A DNA stretch of 64,000 nucleotides from JBBQXK01 sp038209775 (GCA_038209775.1 JBBQXK010000004.1:83595-147594), one strand, 5' to 3'. Shown: positions 45,320-54,836, numbered from the stretch's first letter. The notes: generated from the sequence alone by a model not told the origin. Program-made: numbers and translations.

Positions 45320-46237
45320 ATGCCCTTGTTTCTTTTCAAACGCTTCCTGCAAGCGGTCCTTGTCCTGATCGGCGTCTCTTTCCTGACCTTCATCGTCGCG
45401 CACCTGACCGGCGACCCGGTCGAGTTGATGGCGCGCGAGAATGCCACGTTGGAAGACAAGCAGGAGTTGCGGGCGTTCCTGGGCCTCGACCGGCCTCTGG
45501 CCGAGCAATATCTGAGCTTTGTTGGCAAGGCGGTGCAGGGCGATCTGGGATATTCCTTTGTCCAGCGCGCCCCGGTGACCCAACTGATCGCCGAGCGGCT
45601 GCCCGCGACGCTGCAGCTTGCCGCCGCCGGGTTCCTGCTGGCGCTGCTGATATCGGTGCCGCTGGGTATCGTCATCGCGCTGAAGCGCAACACGGTCTGG
45701 GATGTGGTGGTGACGGCGCTGGCGATGGTGGGTCAGGCAGCACCCGGATTCTGGATTGGCCTCATGCTGGTGGTTCTGTTTGCGGTCGAGCTTCAGATCC
45801 TGCCGGTGTCGGGCTATGGCGGGCCGCTGTACCTGATCCTTCCGGCGATCACGCTGGCGCTGCAATCGGCGGCGCGGCTGACGCGACTGGTGCGCGCCAG
45901 CATGCTGGAGGTGCTGAATGCCGACTACATCCGCACCGCGCGGTCAAAAGGCCTGCGCGAGCGGACGATCCTGTTCATCCATGCCTTCCGGGGCGCGATG
46001 ATCCCGGTGGTCACGATGGCAGGGCTGGAACTGGCCGAACTGGTGTCCGGTGCTTTCATCACCGAGACGATCTTTGCCTGGCCGGGGGTCGGGCGACTGG
46101 CGGTCAATGCGGTCTACCAGCGCGATTTCCCGCTGATCCAGGGGGTCGTGCTGATGGCGGCGGTGTTCTTTGTGGTCATCAACTTCGTGGTCGACGTGCT
46201 TTATGTCGTGATCGACCCGCGCGTGAAACTCAAATGA
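45320..46237 (+). CDS. ABC transporter permease, DppB-like
   Basis: This is a roughly 305-residue inner-membrane permease. The start MPLFLFKRFLQAVLVLIGVSF gives the usual DppB N-terminus; the open frame upstream covers the hairpin and is unlikely to be coding. The coupling loop and TRLVRASMLEVLNADYIRTARSKG are characteristic. The C-terminus ends YVVIDPRVKLK. The stop overlaps the second permease start. Confidence 0.94.
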   Translation: MPLFLFKRFLQAVLVLIGVSFLTFIVAHLTGDPVELMARENATLEDKQELRAFLGLDRPLAEQYLSFVGKAVQGDLGYSFVQRAPVTQLIAERLPATLQLAAAGFLLALLISVPLGIVIALKRNTVWDVVVTALAMVGQAAPGFWIGLMLVVLFAVELQILPVSGYGGPLYLILPAITLALQSAARLTRLVRASMLEVLNADYIRTARSKGLRERTILFIHAFRGAMIPVVTMAGLELAELVSGAFITETIFAWPGVGRLAVNAVYQRDFPLIQGVVLMAAVFFVVINFVVDVLYVVIDPRVKLK

Positions 46238-47088
46238 CCCGCGCGACAGCCAGGCGATTTTTCGGGCGGCACGCGATCGGACTGATCGGGCTGACAATCC
46301 TGTTCCTCGTCGTGACCTCGGCCCTGTTTGCACCCTGGATCGCGCCGCACCCACCCTCGGCGGTAAACCTGATGGCCCGCCTTGTGCCGCCTGCATGGGT
46401 CGAGGGCGGCACATTTTCGCATGTCCTTGGCACCGACAATCTGGGCCGCGACATCCTGAGCCGCGTGATTTACGGCGCGCAGATATCGTTGTCGGTGGGC
46501 GCGGGGGCGGTTGTGATCGGTGCGATCATCGGGTCATCGGTCGGTCTCTTGGCCGGATACTTTGGCGGTTGGGTCGATGCCGTGCTGTCGTTTCTCATCA
46601 ACGTACAGCTTTCCTTTCCCTTTACCCTGCTGGCCATCTTCCTGCTTGCGACCTTCGGCGGCGGTTTTCTGTCGGTTGTCGTGGTCGTGGCGCTGGCGAC
46701 CTGGGTGAACTATGCCCGCGTTGTGCGCGGTCAGGTGATGAGCGTGACCAATCAGGACTATGTCGAGGCGGCCCGCAGCGTGGGGGTGCCGACGCTGCGC
46801 ATCCTGCGGCACTACATCCTGCCGAACATCCTGTCGCCGATCATCGTTGTTGCCAGTTTCTCGATGGCACAGGCGATCCTGACCGAGGCCGCGCTCAGCT
46901 TTCTTGGCGTGGGCGTCGGCGGGACGCAGCCATCCTGGGGGATGATGCTGAACGACGGTCGCAATTACCTGCAGAACGCCTGGTGGATGACAGCCATGCC
47001 CGGGATTGCCACGGCGCTGACGGTGCTGGCGGGCAATCTGTGTGGTGACTGGTTGCAGGACCGCACGGACCCGAGGCTGCGCCAATGA
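46234..47088 (+). CDS. ABC transporter permease, DppC-like
   Basis: This 284-residue permease has the DppC-type blocks HVLGTDNLGRDILSRVIYGA and YVEAARSVGVPTLRILRHYI, and the late segment EAALSFLGVGVGGTQPSWG. It overlaps both neighbours by ATGA, so it is translationally coupled within the transporter operon. Confidence 0.95.
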   Translation: MTRATARRFFGRHAIGLIGLTILFLVVTSALFAPWIAPHPPSAVNLMARLVPPAWVEGGTFSHVLGTDNLGRDILSRVIYGAQISLSVGAGAVVIGAIIGSSVGLLAGYFGGWVDAVLSFLINVQLSFPFTLLAIFLLATFGGGFLSVVVVVALATWVNYARVVRGQVMSVTNQDYVEAARSVGVPTLRILRHYILPNILSPIIVVASFSMAQAILTEAALSFLGVGVGGTQPSWGMMLNDGRNYLQNAWWMTAMPGIATALTVLAGNLCGDWLQDRTDPRLRQ

Positions 47089-48068
47089 CCGGACCCGTGC
47101 TTGAGGTGCAGAACCTTTCCGTCACGTTTCAAGGCGACAGCGGCCCGGTCCATGCGGTGCGCGACCTGTCGCTGTCGGTGGCCCCGGGCGAGGTGATCGG
47201 CATTGTCGGCGAAAGCGGCTCTGGCAAGTCGGTCACCATGATGTCGGTACTGCGCCTTCTGGACACCCGGCGCACCGAGATCACGGCAGGTCGGCTGGCG
47301 GTTGACGGGCGGTCGCTGTTGGGTCTGTCGGGCCGCGCATTGCAGGACATGCGCGGGCCGGTGGTGTCTTACATCTTTCAGGACCCGCTGACGGCGCTGA
47401 ACCCGCTGTTGACCGTCGGACGCCAGATTACCGAAGGGCTGCGCCGCCACCGGGGCCTGTCGCGGGCCGAGGCGCGGGCGTGGGCGATGGACCTTCTGCG
47501 CCGCGTCGGCATTCCGGCACCGGAACTGCGCATCAACCAGTTGCCGCATCAGATGTCGGGCGGGATGCGGCAGCGGGTCATGATCGCCATTGCGCTGGCC
47601 TGCGATCCGAAACTGCTGATCGCGGACGAGCCGACGACAGCGCTGGATGTGACGGTACAGGCGGAAATCGTACGTCTGGTCCAGTCGATCCAGGCCGAGC
47701 GCGGGATGGCGATGGTCTGGGTCACGCATGATCTGGCGCTGTTGGCGCGGTTGGCCGACCGCGTGGTGGTGATGTATGCCGGCCGGATCATCGAGGATGC
47801 CCCGGCCAGAACGCTGTACGCGGCCCCCGGGCACCCCTATACCGCCGGGCTGCTGGCCAGCACGTCGCGGATTGACGATCCCTTTACCGAACAGGCCCCG
47901 ATCCCCGGCACGCCACCCGATCCACGGGTCATCGCACCCGGTTGCAGCTTTGCCCCGCGGTGCAGCCGCGCCTTGCCGCGCTGCCTGAATGAACTGCCGG
48001 ACCTTGTGGCGCAGGGCCAAGACCACCGCCTTGCCTGCTTCAACCCCTTGCCGGGGGCACGCACATGA
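47085..48068 (+). CDS. ABC transporter ATPase, DppD-like
   Basis: This 327-residue ATPase carries Walker A GESGSGKSVTMMSVL, signature MSGGMRQRVMIAIAL, Walker B LLIADEPTTALDVT and the switch His in VTHDLALLA. The C-terminal oligopeptide-type segment is APGCSFAPRCSRALPRC, with the cysteines expected in DppD/OppD. It overlaps the next ATPase gene by four bases. Confidence 0.95.
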   Translation: MTGPVLEVQNLSVTFQGDSGPVHAVRDLSLSVAPGEVIGIVGESGSGKSVTMMSVLRLLDTRRTEITAGRLAVDGRSLLGLSGRALQDMRGPVVSYIFQDPLTALNPLLTVGRQITEGLRRHRGLSRAEARAWAMDLLRRVGIPAPELRINQLPHQMSGGMRQRVMIAIALACDPKLLIADEPTTALDVTVQAEIVRLVQSIQAERGMAMVWVTHDLALLARLADRVVVMYAGRIIEDAPARTLYAAPGHPYTAGLLASTSRIDDPFTEQAPIPGTPPDPRVIAPGCSFAPRCSRALPRCLNELPDLVAQGQDHRLACFNPLPGART

Positions 48069-49051
48069 CCGCCGTCAGTGTCATCCGGGCCGAGGGGCTG
48101 ACGGTTGAATTCGGCGTGCGCCGGTTGCTGATCCTTGGTCGCAAGGCCGGCGCGGTTCAGGCGGTCAGCAATGTCGATCTTGTCGTGGAACGTGGCGAGA
48201 CGCTGGCCGTGGTCGGCGAAAGCGGTTGCGGCAAAAGCACCCTTGGCCGCGCGCTGCTGCGGTCAGTGCCGATCACCGCGGGGCGGCTGGAGTTCATGGG
48301 GCGCGACATCACCCGGCTTGAGGGCGAGCCGCTGCGCGCGCTGCGGCGGCAGTTTCAGATGGTGTTCCAGGACCCGTATGCGTCGCTCAACCCCAAGATG
48401 AAGATCTTCGACACACTTGCCGAACCGTTGCGCGTGCACACCACGGACAACGCCGCAACCATCCGCGACCGGGTGATGGAGATGATGGCGGCGGCGGGCC
48501 TCGCACCCGATTTCGCCGACCGCTATCCGCATGCGTTTTCGGGCGGACAGCGGCAGCGGGTGGCGATTGCCCGCGCGGTGATACTGCGCCCCGATTTCGT
48601 CGTGGCTGACGAGCCGTTGTCGGCGCTGGATGTATCGCTGCAACTGCAGATCCTGACCCTGTTCCGCCAGTTGAAGGCCCAGTTCGCGCTGACCTATCTG
48701 TTCATTTCGCACGATCTGGCACGGGTGTTCGGTTTCGCCGACCGGATCGCCGTGATGTATCTTGGCAAGATCGTCGAGATCGGCACGGCGCGCGAAATCT
48801 ATGCCGCGCCGGTCCATCCCTATACCCGCGCGCTGATCGCCGCAGCACCTTCGCCCGATCCGGCGCGCAGCACGGCGCGCGATGCCCTGACGCTGCAAGG
48901 CGAGCTTCCCAGCCCGGTCAATCCGCCCAAGGGCTGTCGTTTTCACACCCGCTGTCCGATGGCGATGCCGGTCTGTGCCGAGGTCGAGCCGCCGATGCTG
49001 GGCATCGGCGGCAGGCACGCCGTCGCCTGCCATCTTGTCACGCGCCCCTAG
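48065..49051 (+). CDS. ABC transporter ATPase, DppF-like
   Basis: This 328-residue ATPase carries Walker A GESGCGKSTLGRAL, signature FSGGQRQRVAIARAV, Walker B FVVADEPLSALDVS and the C-terminal cysteine block GCRFHTRCPMAMPVC. It is the last gene of the dipeptide/opine-type operon. Its stop is 18 bp from the stop of the convergent solute-binding-like gene. Confidence 0.95.
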   Translation: MTAVSVIRAEGLTVEFGVRRLLILGRKAGAVQAVSNVDLVVERGETLAVVGESGCGKSTLGRALLRSVPITAGRLEFMGRDITRLEGEPLRALRRQFQMVFQDPYASLNPKMKIFDTLAEPLRVHTTDNAATIRDRVMEMMAAAGLAPDFADRYPHAFSGGQRQRVAIARAVILRPDFVVADEPLSALDVSLQLQILTLFRQLKAQFALTYLFISHDLARVFGFADRIAVMYLGKIVEIGTAREIYAAPVHPYTRALIAAAPSPDPARSTARDALTLQGELPSPVNPPKGCRFHTRCPMAMPVCAEVEPPMLGIGGRHAVACHLVTRP

Positions 49052-49069
49052 ACGATGCGCAACGCCCGA

Positions 49070-50320
49070 TCAGTGGTGCGATGCGCGCAGGGTCGCCCAG
49101 CGATGCAGCAGACGCTCGGCAACAGCCTCGGGGTCAAGGTTGTCGTTGCGCAAAAGGTGGCTGCGGATCAGGGCATCGGCCTTGGCAGACCAGCCCAGAA
49201 ACCATGGCGCATGGGTCAGCGGCGACACCTGCGCCCCGGCCCGCGCGGTCACAAGACATGCGATGCTTTCGTCGGCCTGTGCGTCGGGAAAGAACCGGCG
49301 GATGCTGTCGCGGACCTGTGGGTCGTGGTCCAGTTCGGGGTAGGGCACGGCGAAAAGACACTCGGACAGCCAGCGGCGATGCACGGCGGGGCTGCCGTCA
49401 GATGCCCTGCCGCCCAGGTAAGCCAGCAGTGCCTCGGCCCTTGGACGCAGCGCCGGGTCGTGACGCGCGTTCAGGCACAACAGCGCATGGCCCGGCATCA
49501 AAGCCGTGCCCGTGGCACCGGGAAGCGGCAGCGGCACGCTGACCGGGCGGCCGGCGCGTTGGGCCGCATCGGCGGCAAGGTAGTCCATCGTGAAGGTCAG
49601 CGCATGCCGACCGCTGGCCCAGCGGATCAGGGCAGGGGCATCGCCCTTGTCCCCAACCGAGGCGGGCGGCACCAGTTCTTCGCGGCACAGGTTCTGGAAA
49701 AAGCCAAGCGCGGCCGTCATTGCCTTTGGTGCCGCAGGGTCGTCAAGTGTCAGAACCCCCTCACTGGCCAGATGACACAGCAGGCTCCAGATCAGACCGG
49801 TCTGGGTTTCATGCCAGCGCGGCACAAACGGATGCGCCATGCCCCCACGGCGCAGGCGGCGCAGGGCGTCAAGCACCGCGTCCCAGCTTGTCAGGTTGTC
49901 AAGACCTTCGGCATCGCTGTGCCGGTACAGCGCAAAGGGCCCGCCGTTGTAATAGGTCAGCCCGATCAGCCGCCCCGCCGCGTTCCGCGCGCCGGCATCC
50001 AGCCGGCTGTCCATGCCCTTCAACGACGGACCCAAAGCCCCGGCGTCGTCCAGTTCCGCCAGAAGGCCGCGCGCGTCCCATGCCGATGCCTCTGCCCGCT
50101 GGGCATAGAAAACCATTGGCGCGCTGTCGGTGGCAAAGGCCCCGTCCAGCCACGCACCATAGTCGCCACCGATCTCATGGCAGACAATCCGCTCGTCCGC
50201 GTCGGCGGCGAAACGTGCAAGGTTGTCCGTCACCACATCGGGCCGCACGCCCCAGAACGCAAAGCTCAGCGGCGGCTCTGGTCCGGTGCCGATGATCGTT
50301 CTGCGAACCGACTGACCCAT
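49070..50320 (-). CDS. Solute-binding-protein-like (family 1) protein without signal peptide
   Basis: This 416-residue protein has features of sugar-type ABC binding proteins, for example FAFWGVRPDVVTDNLARFAAD, RLIGLTYYNGGPFALYRHS and APALIRWASGRHALTF. No signal peptide or lipobox precedes the domain when the ATG at MGQSVRRTIIGTG is used, so it may be cytoplasmic or the true start may differ. It is divergent from an amidohydrolase gene with only 17 bp between starts. No permease lies on its strand. Function is uncertain; a cytoplasmic carrier or sensor is possible. Confidence 0.65.
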   Translation of the reverse strand: MGQSVRRTIIGTGPEPPLSFAFWGVRPDVVTDNLARFAADADERIVCHEIGGDYGAWLDGAFATDSAPMVFYAQRAEASAWDARGLLAELDDAGALGPSLKGMDSRLDAGARNAAGRLIGLTYYNGGPFALYRHSDAEGLDNLTSWDAVLDALRRLRRGGMAHPFVPRWHETQTGLIWSLLCHLASEGVLTLDDPAAPKAMTAALGFFQNLCREELVPPASVGDKGDAPALIRWASGRHALTFTMDYLAADAAQRAGRPVSVPLPLPGATGTALMPGHALLCLNARHDPALRPRAEALLAYLGGRASDGSPAVHRRWLSECLFAVPYPELDHDPQVRDSIRRFFPDAQADESIACLVTARAGAQVSPLTHAPWFLGWSAKADALIRSHLLRNDNLDPEAVAERLLHRWATLRASHH

Positions 50321-50337
50321 CCCGAAAGGACACCCCC

Positions 50338-51831
50338 ATGCGCGACCTCTTGATCCGCAATGGCAATCTATTGCTGTCGGCTGGCCATGAAAACCTGTTG
50401 CAGGCCGATATCCTGATCCGCGACGGGCTGATTGCCGACATTGCACCGCAAATCGCGGCCGACGTCGAGACGCTGGATGCGCATGGCGATATCGTCATTC
50501 CCGGCCTCATCAACGCGCATGTCCATTCGCCCGGCAATTTCATGCGCGGCACGCTGGAGGGGCTGCCGCTCGAGGTTTTCATGCTGTACGAGGTGCCGCC
50601 CCTTGCCTTGGGGCGCGAAGACCCGGCGCGGGTGCGGCTGCGCACGATGATCGGGGCGGCGGAAATGCTGAAGCTGGGCATCACCTCGGTGATGGACGAC
50701 GCCTTTTTCGTGCCGCTGACCACGCCCGAGGCCATCGACGCCATCGTCGGCGCCTACGACGACATCGGCATCCGCGCGACACTGGCGCTGGACCAGCCGA
50801 TTGTGGTGGAATACGACAAATACCCGTTCCTGAAGGATATCCTGCCCGAAACCGTCCGCAGGACAATGGACGCCGCACCGCGCGAGACTGCCGAAGGGAT
50901 GCTTGCGCATTACGATCACCTGATCGGGCGCTGGCACGGCGCGGGGCAGGGGCGGATCGCCGCCGCCGTGTCATGCTCGGCCCCGCAGCGGGCGACGCCC
51001 GACTACCTGCGCGCGCTGCACCGGCTGTCGCAGACCCATGATCTGCCGTTCTTCTGCCATATCCTTGAGACGAAGCTGCAACGCGTCCTTGGCATCGAGA
51101 AATTCGGCATGTCGCTGATCCGCTTTGTCCAGCAATTGGGCATCCTGGACGCACGGATGCTGGTGATCCATTCGATCTGGGTCGACGAAGCCGATATCGC
51201 GATCCTCGGGGCCTCGGGTGCCAGTGTGGCGCACAACCCGGTGTGCAACCTGCGGCTTGGCAGCGGCGTCATGCCGTTCCGGGCGCTGCGCGATGCGGGG
51301 GTGCCGATCTGCCTTGGCACCGATGAGGCAGTCAGCGACGACAGCCACAATCTCTGGGGGGCGATCAAGACAGCGGGGATCGTCCATGCCATCACCGGCA
51401 GTGACTATGCCAAATGGCCCAAGGCGCAAGAGATCCTTGCGGCGGTCTGGGACGGGGGCAACCGCGCGATGCGGCGCCCGGTGCGACTGGGGCGCATCGA
51501 AGTGGGTGCTGCGGCGGACCTTGCGGTGCTAGACGCCGGCGCCGCCGCATTCCAGCCACTGCACGACATCCGCCGCGCCTTGGTTCTGGCCGAAGCGGGT
51601 GGGTCGGTGCGGCACACCATTGTCGACGGCGTGGTGGTGGTGCGCGATGGGCAACTGACCCGGATCGACGAAGCCCTGCTGCGGGCCGACCTGCGCCGGA
51701 TCGAGCCCGAACTGCGCGCCGAGGCTGTGGCGCTGCGTGCCGGTGCTGCGGAACTAGAGCCTTACTACCGCGAAATGGTCGCCCGTGCGGCAGCGACCGA
51801 TGTCGGTTTTTCGCGTTGGGTCGGCCAATGA
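50338..51831 (+). CDS. Amidohydrolase (TrzN/SsnA-like deaminase or chlorohydrolase family)
   Basis: This 497-residue metal-dependent hydrolase keeps the full ligand set. His61 and His63 lie in PGLINAHVHSPGNFMRG, followed by a later His in FFCHILETK, another in VIHSIWVDEADI and Asp in CLGTDEAVSDDSHNL. The family deaminates or dechlorinates N-heterocycles (triazines, guanine, cytosine-like compounds). AAAGGA precedes the ATG. The stop overlaps the PuuE-like gene (ATGA), which makes ring opening followed by further amide hydrolysis plausible. Confidence 0.9.
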   Translation: MRDLLIRNGNLLLSAGHENLLQADILIRDGLIADIAPQIAADVETLDAHGDIVIPGLINAHVHSPGNFMRGTLEGLPLEVFMLYEVPPLALGREDPARVRLRTMIGAAEMLKLGITSVMDDAFFVPLTTPEAIDAIVGAYDDIGIRATLALDQPIVVEYDKYPFLKDILPETVRRTMDAAPRETAEGMLAHYDHLIGRWHGAGQGRIAAAVSCSAPQRATPDYLRALHRLSQTHDLPFFCHILETKLQRVLGIEKFGMSLIRFVQQLGILDARMLVIHSIWVDEADIAILGASGASVAHNPVCNLRLGSGVMPFRALRDAGVPICLGTDEAVSDDSHNLWGAIKTAGIVHAITGSDYAKWPKAQEILAAVWDGGNRAMRRPVRLGRIEVGAAADLAVLDAGAAAFQPLHDIRRALVLAEAGGSVRHTIVDGVVVVRDGQLTRIDEALLRADLRRIEPELRAEAVALRAGAAELEPYYREMVARAAATDVGFSRWVGQ

Positions 51832-52721
51832 CGCCGCACCCGGATCGTGATTTCCTGGGCTATGGCGCGACCCCGCCCCGCGTGCGCTGGCCGGGTGACA
51901 AGGCGGTGGCGGTGTCGCTGGTGCTGAACATCGAAGAGGGGGCAGAGCTTGCCCTGTCATCGGGGGACGCGCGCAACGAGGCGGTCTATGAGGTGCATCA
52001 GGAACTGACAGGCGCGCGCGATTTCTGCATGGAAAGCCATTTCGAATATGGCAGCCGTGCCGGGTACTGGCGCATCCTTCGGTTGCTTGACGCCTACGGC
52101 GTGAAGGCGACACTGAACCTGTGCGGGCGCACGCTGGCCGCGACGCCATGGCTTGCCCGCCACGCGGTGGCAAATGGCCACGAGATCATGTGCCACGGCT
52201 GGCGCTGGGAGGATCAGGCGCATCTGGCCGAGGCAGAAGAGCGCGCCTTGATCCGCCGCTGCGCCAAGGCCATCACGGACGCGACCGGCACCGGACCGTG
52301 CGGCTGGCATGTGCGCAGTTATCCGTCTGAAAACACGCGGCGGCTGCTGCAGGAGCAGGGGTTCCTTTATGATTGCAACGCCTATCATGACGACCTGCCG
52401 GTGACGGTGCGGCGCGGAGAGCGGCCCTATGTCGTGCTGCCCTATGCGTTCGACACCAACGACATGAACTTTTACAAAAGCCAGCGCTTCGTTCACGGCG
52501 GCGATTTCGCCCGCTATTGTGGTGACGCCTTCGACTGGCTGGCACGTGAAGCCGAAGCCGCACCTCGGATGATGACGGTCGGCCTCCATACGCGCATCAT
52601 CGGGCGCCCGGGGCGGATCGGGGGGCTGGAGCAGTTTCTGGCGCATCTGGCCCGCGTCGGCACCGCCTGGGTGGCGCGGCGCGACGAGATCGCACAGGTC
52701 TGGCTGGCACAGGGGCTCTAG
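51828..52721 (+). CDS. PuuE/allantoinase-like polysaccharide-deacetylase-fold enzyme
   Basis: This 297-residue NodB-fold protein closely matches PuuE-type allantoinases. Matching blocks are LNIEEGAELAL, FEYGSRAGYWRILRLLDAYG, ANGHEIMCHGWRWEDQ, GWHVRSYPSENTRRLLQEQG, LPYAFDTNDMNFY and VGLHTRIIGRPGRIGGLEQFL. PuuE hydrolyses allantoin without metal in characterised cases. The gene is fused by ATGA overlap to the amidohydrolase upstream. Its stop overlaps the stop of a convergent gene of the same fold. The exact ureide or imide substrate is unknown. Confidence 0.88.
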   Translation: MTPHPDRDFLGYGATPPRVRWPGDKAVAVSLVLNIEEGAELALSSGDARNEAVYEVHQELTGARDFCMESHFEYGSRAGYWRILRLLDAYGVKATLNLCGRTLAATPWLARHAVANGHEIMCHGWRWEDQAHLAEAEERALIRRCAKAITDATGTGPCGWHVRSYPSENTRRLLQEQGFLYDCNAYHDDLPVTVRRGERPYVVLPYAFDTNDMNFYKSQRFVHGGDFARYCGDAFDWLAREAEAAPRMMTVGLHTRIIGRPGRIGGLEQFLAHLARVGTAWVARRDEIAQVWLAQGL

Positions 52722-53599
52722 ACGGCAAGTGCCGGATTGGCATGGATCACCTCGGCAATCTGGCCCGGCGTCGTCAGCCAGACCCGGTCCCGGTGCGCCG
52801 CGATGTGTTCCAGCGCGCGGCGCAGCGCCCGAAGGCGGAACGGCTGGCCCGAGATGAACGAATGCACCACAATGGGCATCACCAGCGGCTGATCTTCAGA
52901 GGCCCCCAGCATCTCGTCGAACTGGTCGATGACCATCTGGGCAAAGTCGGTGGCGCTGGTTTGGCGCCCGATGATGGTGGAACTGTCGTTCACCTCCAGC
53001 GCATAGGGAATGCACAACAGCCTGCCCCCGGCGGCGTTCAGCCAGACCGGCTGGTCATCCATCCCCAGATCCAGCACATAGCGATACCCCGCCTCCAACA
53101 GCAGGTCGGGCGTGTTGTCGGTATGCGCAAGCCACGGGCTTGACCAGCCGGCCGGGGCGATGCCTTCGTGACGCCGGATCGCGTCGGCCACCGCGCGCAG
53201 ATAGGCACCCTCATCTTTGGCGCTGCGTCCGGCCAGCGTATGCGAATTGGTCAGCCCGTGCGCCACGATCTCGCAGCCCTGGGCGCGGGCGAAGTCGACC
53301 AGATCCGGCGCGTGGTCGTAAACTTCGGTGTTGAGCAGGATCGCCAGCGGAAACCCCTCGCGCCGCGCCCGTTCGATCAGGCGAAAGCCGCCGACGCGGT
53401 TGCCATAGTCGCGCCACGACACATTTGCGTAATCCGGTTTTGACGCGCCGGGGAACAGGTCTTCGGTCAGCCCTTCGCCAAAGATGTATTCCTCGATCCC
53501 CAGTGCCAGATAAACCGCCAGCCGCTTGCCCCCGGGCCAGCAGTAGTCGGGTCTGCGGGTGATGGGGCTGTAGGCATAGCGGGTCTGGCGGGGCAGCAT
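52718..53599 (-). CDS. Second polysaccharide-deacetylase-fold (PuuE-related) enzyme
   Basis: This 293-residue NodB-fold protein begins MLPRQTRYAYSPITRRPDYCWPGG. The core blocks are LALGIEEYIFGEG, WRDYGNRVGGFRLIERARR, GCEIVAHGLTNSH and PAGWSSPWLAHTDNTPDLL, with VVHSFISGQPFRLRALRRAL near the end. It belongs to the same superfamily as its convergent neighbour but is divergent in sequence. AAGGA lies 7 nt before the ATG. It lies 10 bp after the SIS gene on this strand, so the deacetylase-fold enzyme and the sugar isomerase-like protein are co-transcribed. Confidence 0.85.
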   Translation of the reverse strand: MLPRQTRYAYSPITRRPDYCWPGGKRLAVYLALGIEEYIFGEGLTEDLFPGASKPDYANVSWRDYGNRVGGFRLIERARREGFPLAILLNTEVYDHAPDLVDFARAQGCEIVAHGLTNSHTLAGRSAKDEGAYLRAVADAIRRHEGIAPAGWSSPWLAHTDNTPDLLLEAGYRYVLDLGMDDQPVWLNAAGGRLLCIPYALEVNDSSTIIGRQTSATDFAQMVIDQFDEMLGASEDQPLVMPIVVHSFISGQPFRLRALRRALEHIAAHRDRVWLTTPGQIAEVIHANPALAV

Positions 53600-53609
53600 G
53601 GCGGTATCC

Positions 53610-54701
53610 TTACTGGCCGGTGCCAAGCAGTGACCGGCGGGTGAGCTTGCGGCTTACGGCAAAGCGGGCGGTATCATCGCGCAGATGCGCGCGGCGGTTG
53701 GGGTCGGTGCCGCTGGCGATACCCAGATGATAGGCCAGCAACTGAATGGCGATGGCCTGCGTGATCCCCGCCATGTCAGCAGCGCCGGGCAAGGCAAGGC
53801 GCATGGCGGCACTGGGCACGGCCGCGCCCTGCGGCTCCAGCGCCACGGTCAGAACACCCAGATCGGCCAAGGCGTCCGCCGTAGCCTCGGCATAGGCCGC
53901 CGTCGCCGGATCGGCGGGCAGCAGGACGACCAGTTCCGACAGTTGCATGCTCCAGTATTGGCGGTGGGCGAATTCCTCGATGTCGTCGCTCCATGCTGGA
54001 ATCCTCGTCACCTCGACGCATTTCGCGGCAGCGTAGTCGGCGGTGGCGACCGTTGTGCCGACACCGAGGAACCGCGCGCCGCTGCAGTTGCCGCCCAACC
54101 GCAAGGCAACACTCTGCGCAAACGCGTCGGCCCGGTCGATAAGATCGGTCAGGCTGGGCAGGATTGCCGCAAGACGTGTCGCAAAGCCGGGCCATGCCGA
54201 CGGGAAGGCCAGTTGCAGCGTGGCAAGCGTGGCGGTGTAGCTGGATGTGCCGCACAGGAACGGCGCAATGTCGGAAATGCCCAGCGAGAAACGATCAAGG
54301 CCAAGCGCCCCAAGCCGTCCACCGCTATCGTTGGTCAGCACCGCGACGTTCGCCCCTAACGCCAGCGCCACCTGCGCGCCTTCCAGCGTGCGGTCGACGT
54401 TGCCCGACATCGAGATTGCCAGTGCCCGGTCGTCAGGGCCAAGGCGGGGGGCGACGTTCAGGGTAAAGTCCAGGCCCGATGCCGCCCGCCCCACCTCTGA
54501 TCCCGTCAGGGCCGCGCGCGCGGCAAACCAGCCGTCACCCGACCCGAAGACCCAGGCGCGGCCTTCGCCTTGCGGGCGCAGGTTGGCCTCGGCAAAGCTG
54601 CCGATCTCCTCGTTACGGGACAGAAGACCGGCAAGAAGGTCGGGCTGGCGGCGAATGTCGGCCAGCATCGGCGCGATCACTGGCAGCAGGCGGTCGGTCA
54701 T
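53610..54701 (-). CDS. SIS-domain protein, sugar-phosphate isomerase/deglycase type, copy 1
   Basis: This 363-residue double-SIS protein begins MTDRLLPVIAPMLADI. Its first SIS core includes AWVFGSGDGWFAARAALTG and ALAISMSGNVDRTLEGAQVAL; the second shows FLGVGTTVATADYAAAKCVEV and EEFAHRQYWSM. Relatives include GlmS isomerase domains and FrlB-like fructosamine-6-phosphate deglycases. The DeoR gene is upstream on the same strand, with CTTTCGA direct repeats between them. The frame reaches further upstream but this ATG is typical for the family. Confidence 0.82.
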   Translation of the reverse strand: MTDRLLPVIAPMLADIRRQPDLLAGLLSRNEEIGSFAEANLRPQGEGRAWVFGSGDGWFAARAALTGSEVGRAASGLDFTLNVAPRLGPDDRALAISMSGNVDRTLEGAQVALALGANVAVLTNDSGGRLGALGLDRFSLGISDIAPFLCGTSSYTATLATLQLAFPSAWPGFATRLAAILPSLTDLIDRADAFAQSVALRLGGNCSGARFLGVGTTVATADYAAAKCVEVTRIPAWSDDIEEFAHRQYWSMQLSELVVLLPADPATAAYAEATADALADLGVLTVALEPQGAAVPSAAMRLALPGAADMAGITQAIAIQLLAYHLGIASGTDPNRRAHLRDDTARFAVSRKLTRRSLLGTGQ

Positions 54702-54797
54702 GGCGGTCTTGTCCCTTGCGGCCGGCTGGTTGCGCCGGGTTGGCAGAAAGGTCAGGGTTTCCACCACAAAAGACAAGAAAAATTTGCGATTATTTTT

Positions 54798-54814
54798 CTT
54801 TCGATATCTTTCGA
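54798..54814. promoter_or_regulatory. DeoR-type direct-repeat operator upstream of SIS copy 1
   Basis: CTTTCGA occurs at 54798-54804 and again at 54808-54814, a 10-bp period that places both on the same helix face. The surrounding sequence is AT-rich (54770-54830), as expected for the SIS-gene promoter. DeoR-family regulators of AgaR type bind such repeats, and a DeoR gene is adjacent. Confidence 0.55.
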
Positions 54815-54836
54815 AACAAACTCGGCAACCATTGCC

